Source of the DNA: Asterella californica
Lineage: Eukaryota; Streptophyta; Marchantiopsida; Marchantiales; Aytoniaceae
Length of the DNA: 64,000 bases
Direction: 5' to 3'
Assembly: GCA_036924285.1 (NCBI GenBank)
Contig: JAYKYS010000009.1
Span: 12,958,001 to 13,022,000 of the forward strand
How positions within the stretch are numbered: position 1 is the stretch's first letter; each line of letters begins with the position of its first letter. The position numbers and the translations under genes were made by a program. Under the pieces are notes generated by a model, which saw only the letters and a program-made list of their open reading frames with translations, was not told the DNA's origin and searched no databases. Shown here one piece after another: positions 35,090 through 47,559 of this stretch.

Positions 35090-37576
35090 GAATCTTTTGA
35101 TGCACGCACACAACTTCCCAACAGTGAAATAAAATTGTCTCGCGGGAGAAGGCACTCTACTCTCGGCTTCACGACTAGGGACTCTCTTGTTGTCTTACTG
35201 CCTTTCTCAATGCCCGGTCGCCGTGCGAATTACTTTTGGAAGCGTCCTCTCGAGCCCTTACTGGCCAGCTACATCACATGTATGAGTTGTTTTGCTCGTT
35301 TTGGGTTTGTCTTGTAGAGCTCTAAAAGTAGAACCGGGGAATTACCAAACAGACAAGGGCACTGAAATATTAGGGTGAAATACCTGCTTAGTGCGTGGTA
35401 AAGACATGAGAGTTGCAGGGAGGAATGGAAAGACTTGGCACTAGTCATAGGCAGACCGACTGACAAAATGGTAGTGGAAAACTTTCTTCTGTGGGTGTAG
35501 CTCTCATTTCCCATTTCAAGGTTAGTAGAGTACACACAGCTACTTATCATTATTAGTTAGATGCAAATAACTTAGTAACTTAAATGAGTGATGTGATGGT
35601 CGGACGAAATATCAAGTAGACAAGTAGACATTTTCTTCTACCCTAATAGATGCCTGACACTTTCAACTAACGATCTGCAGAAGCTCCTTCTTCTAAAGCT
35701 CTCTTGCTGTTTGAACGCTTCAAAGTTCCAAGTGTAAGGAGCTCGTGGGAAAGTGGCTTTTCTGACTAGGCCTGTGGGTTCATTGCAAAGGCCCATGTGA
35801 TTTCAAGTGACGGGCCAATCTGAGTCCAGGAAATCGTCGAGAGCACGTGAAGGAGCCGTAGACCAGAGGCTGGAGCACCATGTCTCCTCCTGATGTTCCA
35901 CACGCACGAACCCTCGAGTAATGTCAGCACTGTATAGTTAAGGTATGCGTAAATCCAGCAGAAGGCCCTGCCGTCTGCCAATCAGAACTTGAGCTGGAAT
36001 GAACAGCGCAACGAATTCTGAAATTACGTTGAAAAGGGAAGAGCGACACGCGAAGAGCACGCTGCCCAGCGAGGGGCGAGGAGATCAAAAGAGTCTGTAA
36101 CTACGCAGAAACAGATCACCGAGCTACCCTGAGAACAGATCTTGAAGCTGTGCCTGAAGAACCTCAACCCTATTTATGGTTTCCACTCGGTTTCATGGTT
36201 TCCCAAACCGTTCTGGATCCGGAACCGCACTGCTACGCAACGTCTGGAGTTGCGCGGCAAGACGACCGAACAGGAACAACCAAATATTCATGTGTCTCGA
36301 CAAACTGATTATGAAAGATTGAGGTGCTGCACTGCCATGTTCATAATTGGACTACATGTAAACAAGTCAGATTAAACAAGGTAAGTTGATGAGCCAAAGT
36401 CCCCGTAGACTTGGCTACGAGGGTGGTGAGAAGGCCTACGGTACAGTGGTGAGAAGCATCGACGGGATCGGTAGATTGTGCAGCAGCGGCCCTAAGCGCA
36501 CGCGGACCGCTAGGCCAGAGCTTACTGTCCCCAAGAAGGTCTCTTGGCATGTCCCGATCAGTTGCCCGAGAGCGCTTAATCCGGTCCTTTCGGTTTCACT
36601 GTCCATGTCGCTCCAAAGTCTAATTTGGACGAAATGGTACTATTCACTAGATGCCTTCAGTTGGCTAAAAGCTCACTTACGTGGCCCGTGATACATCTCC
36701 AATCCCAACTGATGGCAGTTGCGTTTCCACTTTGCAGGATAGAAACTTTGACCACAGATTCTACAACGGTGGCTAAGTTCACATCGTGGCTTTGCGACCA
36801 GTTTACCCAAGTGCTGCTAGGCTCCGACGAGGGAAGCCGCAGCCGCCATTGCAGTTTTCAGAGCCGCTTTTAGTGCTGGATCAGTTTTGTGCCGCACTCG
36901 AAATGACTCGACTGTCGCACTATGTCAGTCGACCGGTATAACTGCCTGGAAACAGAAGGTAACATGAAGCTCGGGTCATAGAGGATTTTATGACCTCCGA
37001 TTTAAGTACCGGTGCCCTTCACCGGCCGTGGAATTAGCCGTGAAAAATTCTAAAAGACGATAGGAATAAAATCTAAAACCCGACGGAGCCGTTGACGCGA
37101 AATCTCACTCATGATGTGGATGCAGATCATGCGGCTTAAAAGCATCCTCACCGGGCTCGACACTATATTTCATAGCAAATTTGAATATGGCGCTGAAAGT
37201 AGCGAGGCGACAAGACGTTTCCTAACGAGTTTTCCACCAGGAATGTCTGCTATGCACGTTAAAACGGCTATTACGGATAAGTTTCACTTTCTTCAAAGCT
37301 CACACATTACCATTACCAAATCCCTAAGTCATGGATCAAATATGATCCATCATTTAGTTTGGCGAGACCGGTGGAAACTGCTATAAAATGGTGACAAAAG
37401 GTCAAACTCGAAAAGTATGGCGTTTGGCGAGCTCGGTCACCGGTGGGATAGTCGCACCGATTAGCAACACGTGAGCTTGCTCAAACACACGGGCGGCTCT
37501 GTTTGTTCTTTTATCTCCTCTGCTTATAAGACGTCATCTCGGTTTCCAAGAGGCTTCCAATTCTTGTCAGACGAAC
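35090..37576. other. Gene-free stretch
   Basis: Scattered short frames on both strands (for example 36142-36375 +, 37111-37386 +) have no recognisable domains. I see no repeat structure beyond simple composition changes. Confidence 0.35.
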
Positions 37577-37799
37577 GGTGCACACCAATGCTCGGGGAGT
37601 TCCGGTTTTTAGAGTAGTGACTTCCGATACTTTTCGAAAATTTCCGGTGTTGGATCAAGTCTGTCGGAAATTTTCCGAAGGAAAAATTTACTTTTTAGTG
37701 TAGATTTGGTAAATTTCCGACAATTGCCGATATGCTTTGCATTCTACCGGAAATTTCCCATTTTTCACGAAAAAACTCCCCGAGCACTGGTGCACACCA
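37577..37799. mobile_element. MITE with 13-bp terminal inverted repeats and 11-bp flanking duplication
   Basis: TGCTCGGGGAGTT at 37589-37601 is exactly inverted at 37774-37786. The 11-bp sequence GGTGCACACCA lies just outside both ends (37577-37587 and 37789-37799), separated from the terminal repeats by 1-2 bases. The interior is rich in self-complementary GGAAATTTCCGG-like words. A 9-11 bp duplication with GC-rich termini suits a Mutator-like (MULE) non-autonomous element; the superfamily is inferred. Confidence 0.7.
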
Positions 37800-39474
37800 T
37801 CGTGAGTCGTGACCATCCTGCTGCTGAACATTACCAGGGTTGAATTTCCTTTACAAGATCAGATCAGTTAGGGCCTGTTAGGCTATTCGACGTATGCCAC
37901 CTGCCCGTTTGTTCTTTCCACCTTGCATCGTTCAGAGAGACAGATCGGACTGGACTGTCGCGTGTGGTGTAGAGCAGACCAGCGAAGAGAAAGAGAGGAA
38001 AAGAGCTTGTACAGTACTGAGTAACTAAATGCCGGGTGTCTTAAAAGGTTTGGGACAAATAGAGTTTAGAAGTTTAGAGTAAAAGGTTCAGAACAAACTT
38101 CCAGATTTTCGAGTCGGGTAGAATTTTGTCGGAAAATAACTGACCTCAGAATTGACTTCGCAGTATAGACTTCGAAGATTTTCTCACGGAAACTCACAGT
38201 TGTCTAACCATGGTTACTTCCACCAGGAATCTAACGGAGTTTCACCACGATGTGTTCCGAACCGTACAAAGTCCGAGTTACAACACAGAGCAACGCTAGC
38301 TAGGTAAGCAAAAACCTGCAAAGGTAACTCTTGACTAGTACTATACAGTAGCTCCTCGCTATCAGTGCAATACTTGGATAAGTGCAATCTTATCAATCTA
38401 CTCCCGAAGAATATATAAGAAAAGGTTAGATGCAAGATTGTAGACTTTGGATAAGTGCAAGGTGGGACACAACCATATCGGCTACAAACAAATCTGTAAG
38501 TGCAAACCCGGAGTTAGTGCAAGATTTCACTCTTGCACTTAAGATATTTCACGATTTCTCTCTAGTCTCCGTGCAAAGTCCCGGTGACACTCCAGTTGAC
38601 CTGTTTCGTGTTGCAAGCTTCGAGTTGAAGGAGAAAAGGGAAAAGGCGTACCTTGTGAACAAACTACGCTAGATTGTAACTTGTTAGTCGGAGCTCAGAT
38701 GGATATGGTCGAGGGTCAAACGATTCATCTTGTTGAACGAAACTTTCGTTAAAATGTATTTTAACGAAACATGACAAAATGTCATATTGTCAACATGGCA
38801 TATTTTGTGTGACAAATCTATCCTTTTGCAGATACAAAGATCGGCATCACCTCCTAATGTTCTACTGCGCATGAGCCAGAGCTAAGTCAGGTCGTGAGAA
38901 AAATGTCACGTACGTATTCTTGTCTGCTAGCAACTTTTATACTCAGTCTAGGAGTTTTAAGGTTCAAAAGTTCATTTGTCCAAAGAAAGAGGGGATTCTA
39001 GCATCGGTTCAAGTTTTTAGAGTCTTGATAAACAATTACAACACTCTATAGTACTTCTTTTTTCTTTTATCTAAATGTGTTTTTTCTCGTGAAAATGACA
39101 GGTAACTTGGGTGACACTGACTGTGTAGACAAGAGGTAGGTGTGTGTTTACAGTGATGAGAACGTAAATGACACAAACAGAAAATCGCTTGAGTTGGTGT
39201 TTGAGAAATTTGCTATGAAACTGAGTATGATATGCATGCTCAATGAACTTCTGGGAACTTTTGTTCCTTTAATGATATAAGAAAAGATATATGTGTTGGA
39301 AATATTTCTATTTTAAGTAAGTAAAATAATTAAAATAATTTCTAATTATTATATGTTAGCTGGACAACAGTTGCAAAAAGAGCCAGACTTAATCCATGAG
39401 TGAAGGGGTCAGATGCGCCTTGGAGGATATAAATGTGGTATGCTAAGCTCAAATAATCAATTAATCAACAGATT
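37800..39474. other. Gene-free stretch with a pogo-like terminus and small hairpins
   Basis: TACAGTAGCTCCTCGCT at 38344-38360 begins a block in which AGTGCAA recurs several times (38364-38545), a layout reminiscent of pogo/Tigger element ends. A 12-bp perfect stem (TTTCGTTAAAAT, 2-base loop) lies at 38744-38769. The open frame at 38430-38672 falls within the AGTGCAA block and matches no protein I know. Confidence 0.4.
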
Positions 39475-39520
39475 AATTTATTACCTAACCCTTCAAAACA
39501 AAAGGGTTAGGTAATAAATT
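39475..39520. repeat. Perfect 19-bp hairpin (AATTTATTACCTAACCCTT)
   Basis: Arms at 39475-39493 and 39502-39520 are exact complements with an 8-base loop. The right arm, AAGGGTTAGGTAATAAATT, occurs again in POLE intron 22 near 10055-10075, beside a degraded left arm. This suggests members of one small repeat family. Confidence 0.65.
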
Positions 39521-41726
39521 TTGAGTCTCATCTTCCTTGCATATCTTCTTTGCATATTATTCACATATTCAAGAAAAAGGAATGTGCAAAGCAGTTTAAT
39601 TTATCACCTAAAGATGTTAAACCCTACACAAATGTTTCTTCTGACAAGATAGCAAACTGCTCTTATGGTTCCTGGTGTGCGATTGAACCCATATTACTTA
39701 TGGGTTTTTTTCGGCAGGTCCAGTATGTAGTATGCAGTTAACATATAATGTTTATTCTAAAAATACATTTTCATTTAAAAGTATTGAATATTCTCATTTA
39801 ACACTTACAGAATTTCAACTAACACCTCTTGAACAGCTTACAATCTGACATTAATTAATAGGTGCACAAGTTTGATGAGACCCCACAGTAATGTCTGGTC
39901 CAATAGCACTTTTAGATTTTCCTCTTCTTTCCACGTTTTTCTTCTTTTTCACTCAGGCCAAAGTTGCACTTTGGATATATATTTTCCCCTCTTCTTAACT
40001 TTGGAAGAGATGAATATATATGCACGGGTGCCTCACTTTTGAATCGATTATAAAAAAAAGTCTCAAAAGATAGTAAACATCTCCTAAAATAAGTATGATC
40101 ATCTCACCCCAATATATCTATGTATGGAATAAGTATTAGTTTTTAAACAATACCGTAGTATGATTTAATCACAATCATAATAACTTCTTGTGGAATATCA
40201 TTAACCGCGTAACTTTTTACCATATAATTTATTTAAATATGAATACTAAGCTCCGTATGTCAAAATAATGAACCTGTAACTACATGTCTTGATATGATAT
40301 TATATGTGCTCCCATTTCTAAACTTTTGCTCCTATAATTTTCCAAAGCTTAACGTAACTCTGAACTACGTATTTGAGTAGTCTTTCCAACGTATTTCTCA
40401 TTCTCGACTCCCTTCTCTGCTCTTGCACTCCCTAATTTGTGCAACACTAACGAGTCCTTGACGATCTTGACCCTCTAGAGCTGTTCAGTCAATCAAAGTT
40501 TTCATTGCTTTCTCCTTACATTTAGTTGTTATGTTCTTCCTTCCTTGCATTATTATTCACCTAAGAGTGCATATATTCACCACCTCTATGTCAAAATGGA
40601 GGAGATACATGCAAACTGTTTAATTTATGATTAGACCATCAAGTAAAAGGTTTAAAATAGCTCATAGAGAAAAACGGTCTTTATGGCAGAACGGGAGCCG
40701 CTCATTTCACTTTTAGTTTTCTGTTTTGTTAACATCCAAGTGTATACTGAAAACATAGATCGTTAGTTCAAAGTAAAACTGTTTAATTTAGAAACTTGAA
40801 TTTAGAAGTTTAGATTTTAGTTAAATTTAAAAGTATAAATTTAGATGTTTATTCTTACCGACAACCTCTTTTTTTTCTTCTATGCAAAATCAGTACTTAT
40901 CATATCTACCTAATGCATTTTCCAAGAAAAAATTATCTTTCTGATTACGAACCAACCGTATGTGACTATATCTTTTTTGCTATATCAGCACTTGTCCTTT
41001 TTCTCTGCTACTATGAAAGTTCATATTGCATGTATCCTCCTAATTAGAAATCATTTCTATCATCTCTATCATTTCTCAGCTTTCACAACCTCATGCAATT
41101 TTCAAAATGCTATAACCAATATGACGATTGATTGTGGCGAAAAACAATGTAGACGGATTATTTACATCATGGAGTGAAATGAATTTTATTTAAAACGAAC
41201 TCTAATTTCTTCAAATTAGTAATTTGAATACGGATAACTTTATAACCCGCTCAAATTTCCACGGCAACTGATCCTGTATCAAAACAAAGTTAAACCATAT
41301 CTTTCTCACAGAGTGCCACCAACTTACTTACAGAATCGTGGAAGAATCTTTTCCCTAACTTTGACACCCCATAATAGGATTGACGCTTCACTCAGGACCC
41401 AAGAGTGGCACAAGCGTACCACTCTTCGGCAAGAACACGAGAGATTGATGAAATTACAGGAACACTACTTCTATAGTATCACCACGATTCGCTCAATCCT
41501 GTGTTCTTCCCGGTTGAGACCTGCTCTTACAAACAGCAGCAAGCTGCTTGTACATCGCGCTGACCTCCGGCATGAGTCACATAGAAGGCAATACCAAGTG
41601 CAAAAAGAAAACCTTCATCAACAAAACAACCTTCGACGAAGGCCTACAGTGAGCTAAAATGACCACCCCAGCACCTTAAGAAGAGGACGATGGTAGAAAT
41701 TAAGGAAGAAGGCTGCAAGGACTCAC
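39521..41726. other. AT-rich gene-free stretch
   Basis: Mostly AT-rich. Near 40016-40045 it contains ATATATGCACGGGTGCCTCAC, which is the reverse complement of the motif at about 9956-9976 in POLE intron 22, so this segment may be another copy of that repeat. No gene was recognised; the frame at 41313-41657 lies opposite the possible minus-strand exon region. Confidence 0.35.
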
Positions 41727-41996
41727 CTCAACATTTGCCGAAGTTGACTCCTCCGCAGATAAACTGAGGTCACGTAGAAAAGGCAGGTTTACCTCCTTTC
41801 GCGTTCCCGGATCATAGAAAAGACCGCGTATATCATTGTTTGAGAGTATCCTCCTTTCCAAGTAAAATTCTCCTCTCAAGCACAGTATAGCGTTACGAGA
41901 AGCGTTGCGGCAACAGTCGAGAGTTGATTGTCGCCATAGATCTTTTACTACACATCCCACAAGTGACCACGGACGTTCCCGACCTACACGAATCAC
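41727..41996 (-). CDS. Possible internal exon of an unrecognised minus-strand gene
   Basis: The segment is open for exactly 90 codons between a TTTGCGCAG acceptor and a perfect GTGAGT donor, both phase 0. It reads VIRVGRERPWSLVGC, CLRGEFYLERRILS, DIRGLFYDPGTRKEVNLPF. The LFYDPGTRKEVNLP phrase is vaguely like F-box-associated or kelch proteins, but I would not assign it. Flanking exons could not be connected convincingly (open frames at 42086-42289 and in 41290-41700 are candidates). It may be part of a decayed gene. Confidence 0.35.
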
Positions 41997-42985
41997 CTGC
42001 GCAAAGAAGCTAGAAGATTTCACCTTGTACTGGCCTCCTCAATGTGAAGCGAGGTTTATCATTTCGATCTAACCGTTCAAGGGAATCAAGCACCATTTAA
42101 TAGGGTGTTTGATACCAGGAGAGAAGTGGATTCATTCCGAACGAACCACGATTCATAAGAGAATGCCAATAGTTTCTCGTAACACTCACGTCCTGTTCGT
42201 ATGAGACAAAATGAATGGGAATATGCAAGTATGGCAATGATTACTCCAGCTTCGTTGTCACCGGAAGATGCCTGGAGGCAGTAAATCAATTTTTAGTTTA
42301 CGTACTCTAACGCACACCCTTTGAAGAGGAGCTAACTGCTCCTTGATCATACCCCATACGAGCTAAGGGTATTATCAGTATGTACAAATTGTAGAGGTAT
42401 TTCCAGATGAGAAAGGGTCATGGGGGGTCTGCATATATGATTCAGCGCAAAATCTTCAACATTTCTCTAGGTTGTGGACTGCCAGATGAACAATTTGGAC
42501 AATCGTGATTACTGATATTCGTTGCCTCTGATTAAACTCTTCCCAAGAGCACCAATTCCAGCAAGAAATTATAGACTACGGCAGCTATTGAGAAAGTACA
42601 CTCGACTAAGTCCGTATAAATTATAGCTCCCCCAACTTTTGTAGCACTTGTGACGGTAATACGACGAATATCATTTCAAACGTTCAACTCAATTTAGCAC
42701 GCACCGAAGTGAGCCCCCGAACTTCAACTCGATTCAGTTCAAACAATTTCAAGTGACAGCTGCCTCGCGACTTGCATGTTCGGGTGTTCTGTAACTGCTC
42801 TGCACTCCCACATATGGATTTTACTTTATGTAGTTACACGCTAATCTACGTAACTTGTAAACTCAGACGGCTGTCTTACCCCTCTAATTTTGAAGCTGAA
42901 ACTTGGAGAGTACAGCTCACATCATGGGCTTCACGACTCATTGAATGTCGTGAGAAAATTGCTTTGCATGCAAACAACATAATCT

Positions 42986-45873
42986 TCAGCTCTGCATGCT
43001 GATTTGGCAGACCCTTTTCTCCAGTAGACTGAGAATACAAGATGCTGCGACGAAACTTGGTTTTCTTGGATGTATGCTGGCTCCAGGACTGTGTGATCCC
43101 AACCTAATCTCGAGTGGAACTTCACAAGTGACAGGAGGAGCTAAAAGTTTCATCACCTCCTCCGCTGCACGCTGCTGCCTTGTCTGCATCTCTTTATCCT
43201 CAATTAAACGTCTGCACGAAACTCAGTTTAGTCACCCGGGGACTAAATATGAGACTTGCGATTCTTATAAAAACCCTGAAAGATTAGTAATATATTAACC
43301 ATCTAGTTATTCTGAAGAAAAAGCATCCTTGATATGGTAAATGAAGCCTGCAAGATGACTAGAATGACTTTATGAACTCATGTACATCGTTTTAAAGGCT
43401 CAGGTCAGTTAACAGTATAGGTCTTCAGAATGTGAACATCAACACTGTAAGACGCGTAGTCAGCACAGCTAAGGGTATCAAAAGAACGGGCGGAGAAAGC
43501 AGATTAGAGGGTAACCTTAAATAGGAAGCAATCTGTTCTGCAGTGCATGCTCCAAAGAGAGCCTCGGGTATAACAGCGGAATTGAGTAATATATTTGGTA
43601 AGGAGATGAATTTCAATTTGGTCCGACGTCGAATGAAATACTCTGTTACAAAATGGGCACGATACGCCGCCACACAAGGTACACGTGCCAGGTGAACCTG
43701 CAGGACTGCTGTTCCTGAAGTGCATAACGCTGCATTGCTCGCCTGCTCATGATGAAGAATTTAGTAGGTCTATTTTTTCGTACTTGTCTTAGCTATCTCA
43801 CTCCGGACTTTTAGCACAATACAGCTTCGGCAAGCAACGCACAGTTTAACTGAAAAGCACCAAGCTGTTATTGCCACAATTTCATTGCGTTTTCTAAATA
43901 AACCTGCACATACAATACGCTGATGCTTGCTTCTTCAAAACGATGAGCATATTGCTGATACTCCATTTTGCAGAACCCAGAAGAAAGTTTCCGGACTCTT
44001 ACAGAAAACGCGTTGTATTTGTCAGTATCTGAAGCTCCAGGAAGGACCACCACCGGAACTCTCCAGCTCTGCACCCAGGCGTTCACAGTTCTCGTCACAG
44101 TATCACATTGCGATGTTGGAATCACGACAGTCAAGTCGGGACTGGACTTCTGCAAAAGCGTCACAGCATCCTGAAAGATAGGTAGCATTCTTTTCACTTC
44201 TTGTAATCTGCTTCCAGGCAGAACGCTCAGCAGTGTAGATTCTACAATCAAGCCATTCACAGGTTTCAGAGAACTAAATTTGACCACAGCGTAGTTTAAG
44301 AACCGTGGCCTGGCATAAAGACAAATCAAGGTAATGCAAACATCTGTGAGTTATCAACACTTCCCTACGTGACTGAGAACGAATTCCGCAATCACCGGGT
44401 GACAAACGGCTTTTCATCTTCTAGATGTGCAAAGGTGAAATCAGAACGTAATACCGTACCACTTCGTAGTCCATGCTGCGCACGAAAAGTAGCTGCGTCC
44501 CCTTCAAAGCCCCGAAAAAATTCTCCGTCCTACAGACAAAGATTCATTACCAACTCTCTGATAAGAGAATAAGCAGTTTCCAAGACGATCTTCGTAGGAG
44601 AAAACAAGTAGTCAGAGATAAACCGTAAACGAGGGAGAGAGGGTACCAGCAGATTCATACAGCTGTGACGATCGAAGCATCTTCCAAAACTGGATGACCC
44701 ACAAACGTAGCTCCTACTCCATTGGCTCGACAAACAGCTTCCTCAAACGGCAGGATGCACAGCATGTGATCCATGAACCTAGTAAGGTTTTTCAACTTTT
44801 CTTCACCTCCTCTCCAAGCCCAAAATGAAGGTGCAACATAGTGCACGGAAAGCGGGCGACACCGACGTTTCCCTGCATACGCATCTACACACAGGAAATT
44901 ACCACAGTTCGATCAGGATACATCCTGTTGAAGACCAGTGTTTAACTCTGTTAACTTCCATCCAACTTCATCTATTGACAAATGTCTGATGGTGCTATTG
45001 ACTGATAGTGAAGTTCAGTGATGGGTTCTGGTTGCTTGAAGAGAAGTCGAGGTTAAATGATAATCCTCAATTGGCTGCACCGAACCATTCCTCACCAGTT
45101 ATGCCACGCAGGACGCGGAAAGAGAAACCCTTTGAGTCTATTGTGATGACAAGGTTCGGTTCGAATGCTGTAGCTGCTGCAACTGTTTCTCGCAGGCGCC
45201 TCTTATACATAATAAAACAGGCGTCGGGTTAGTATAACCAATTTGCACATAACCGCAGATCACCCATAGCGCTCAAGCACGGTCTCATCTCTGCGAGGCG
45301 CTTGCTTCTTCTAACAAATGGCAATTTAGCGGACCTCACCCAAAGCCGAATTGAGTGTGGAATGAGCTCCACCAGACCCATGACTGAAATATCCTCCATT
45401 GGAAACTGCGAATGGAGCCCCTCTCTCTCCATCAAGGGCCTGTGTTAGCACCACAACCGACTCCGGAACACTTAGGAAATTCAAGTGAGAGCAGTCACGA
45501 AGCAGTGCGAATGTGCAAGACCCATTCCAGTTCCAAGAGATATGAATATCAACGAAACCTTATCTTCCCACGACTGAAGCCCATTGTCGAGCAATGTTCA
45601 GATATATTACCCTCCAACACCCGCAAATTCTAAGGGTTGGGGTGAAAGGCAGCGGAGGGAGGCCATAAGCCTGCTTCCAATCGCATCGCCGGAAGGCTCT
45701 CCCGCCACAATAAAAACTCTACATGTCGACAAATCCCTCCCCGATAAGTTGCCGGGGTGAACCCTGCTAACCCCGAGGCGAAAGATTGTCTGCTGTATAA
45801 TATAACCCTTGCAGGTAGCACGAAGCGCCTCCCTTCCTCCAGGAAAGCACCACCATCCCATAGCTACTCGCAA
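42986..45873 (-). CDS. LPXB: Lipid A disaccharide synthase homologue (LpxB-like), 8 exons
   Basis: LpxB (a glycosyltransferase) joins UDP-2,3-diacylglucosamine to lipid X. Plants keep a mitochondrial homologue, part of a lipid-A-like precursor pathway. Minus-strand exons: 45873-45611, 45439-45340, 45201-45096, 44872-44661, 44529-44460, 44241-44003, 43742-43516, 43211-42986. All introns are GT-AG with consistent phases, giving 480 residues. Signatures in order: VFIVAGEPSGD (GEPSGD around 58-63), FPMEDISVMGLVELIPH, KGFSFRVLRG, HYVAPSFWAWRGGEEK, ILPFEEAV, GATFVGHPVLEDAS, LLSVLPGSRLQEVKRMLPI, CTSGTAVLQ, AAYRAHFVTEYFI, KFISLPNILLNSAVIPEALF. The first 50 residues are basic and nearly free of acidic residues, consistent with a mitochondrial presequence. 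Similarity to Arabidopsis LPXB is clear from memory of the family. The start methionine is the first in the exon; an upstream exon is possible. Confidence 0.93.
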
Positions 45874-45919
45874 CCCGTAATTCTTGGAATGACCAATGCT
45901 CTTGTATAAGAAATGCCAT

Positions 45920-45945
45920 GCCGGGGACTAAGCTTAGTCCCCGGC
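45920..45945. promoter_or_regulatory. 26-bp perfect palindrome just upstream of LPXB
   Basis: GCCGGGGACTAAGCTTAGTC continues to a perfect 26-base palindrome with no loop, 46 bases upstream of the predicted LPXB start codon, so in its 5' leader or core promoter. A regulatory role is only inferred from position; a small transposon footprint is an alternative. Confidence 0.4.
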
Positions 45946-46039
45946 AAGTGAACTGTTGTAGCCTGACATTCACTCTGCGGCAGCGACCGATCAATAATTC
46001 GGCTGAAGCAAAACCGGATGAAAACCTCAAAATACCTTC

Positions 46040-47550
46040 ACTGCACTCTGGTAACCTTCATCGGGATCCAATCCGAGCTGGTGACGTGGAGAAGTGGAGA
46101 TTGCACATCGAAGTTGTTATGCTGTAGTCATGTCTACTCTGGCTTCGGAGTAAGAACCCGAGACACACTGACCGTCAAGCAGACAACGAAATCGAGAGAC
46201 TGACGCGGCGATTACAAAGACTGAGAATCAAAATCAGAACCTCGTCGGCGAACGCTAGAGACGGGAATGCTGAGGGGAGCGAATTCGAGTTGGACAACTA
46301 ACATAACAGCGAAGATAGCTTCCGGAGCACAGAATGAAACGAAGGATGTGGCAGTCGAACAAGCGAAGCGGAAATGAGGCTTCGCGACGACGAGCAGTCG
46401 GAGGAACTCGGACTGAAGTCTCAACACGGAAGCACAACCGATCCTGGCGGGAGGAATGAGAATGAACCCGAGAGACACAAGCAGACAAAAACTCGTATAA
46501 AACACCGTATAATTATCTATCTTTCTAAGTCACCAGGTGATGTTTAGTTCAAAATTTCAGTAGTTTTACCTTGCATCTTAAACAGTTGAAGGAAATAAAT
46601 GTATTTCTCCGATGGTTACTAATTATAGATACTTTTGTAATTAAAGTTTTAAATGATACTCTTGTCGAATAGCCTCTCTTTACACTAGGGAAATATCGTT
46701 AGAGTGATGACCGAAACCTTCTAGTCAAGATGTGATTAAAATACACTAACAATTATCTAACCGGTAATTTAGCAGCGATAAATTATCTCAAAATGTTTAT
46801 TTGGTAAAAATACTGAATATGTTGCTAGCAGAAAAGAATTGTTTGCACTAAGAGGTCAACTTGGAGAAAGACATCACAGTTGATCCATAACTACGGTATC
46901 CTCCTATCCTACCTTTGGTACAATGTGAGCAGCATAGTTTTATATCTCGAATTGTGATATAATGAAATTTAATCTCAAAACATGAATTTACATGAAAAGT
47001 CAGATAAGCTCACTTTAGTTTTTTATTTAGATTGTGAAAACTGGAAAGGAAGCCAGGGGATTTTTGTCATGTAGTGAAACGGAAAGAAAAAAGGAAAGAA
47101 GCAGCAAAAACGGACGGATGGAGTCATTATTGAAAACTAGAAAAGAAAAGAAAATGAATAGATATAGAAAATCGCTAATGCTTAGCTACACAATTCCATT
47201 GCAAGCGGAACAAATTGTTTGTTTCCAGTTCATTGTAAACTTGAAAAGACGGTTCTGTTTCCATTTGAATTGAAAACCTTAAATCACAACTATTATAATC
47301 TATGTATTCATTAAAATTAAACTATAATATTTTGGGAAAGATGGTTTATTGGATTATCTGGACCTCTGGAAATGCTGAAATGGACATTCCGTATTAAATT
47401 ATGGATATTAGAAGGAACATTTAATATGAGAGTATATGAACATCTTCAATTCCAAATTATGTTGGAATATTAAAATAACATATTATTTATAGAGATGAAT
47501 CAGATACTCACTGAAAGAGTATAGTAGTATATTTACAGTCATGAACGTAA
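46040..47550. other. LPXB upstream region and AT-rich DNA, no gene recognised
   Basis: A GC-richer patch (about 46040-46500), probably the LPXB 5' region, grades into AT-rich DNA. Minus-strand frames at 46212-46505 overlap in two frames without recognisable domains. The Lys-rich frame at 47034-47273 is unsupported. Confidence 0.35.
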
Positions 47551-47559
47551 CTCCTCAAC

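Noticed and set aside
44241..44460. Alternative donor for LPXB exon 5 at GTTCTG or GTATTA
   Set aside because: GTACGG gives the best fit to the family (S.STLLSVLPGSR) and the right phase; the others add residues or break phase.
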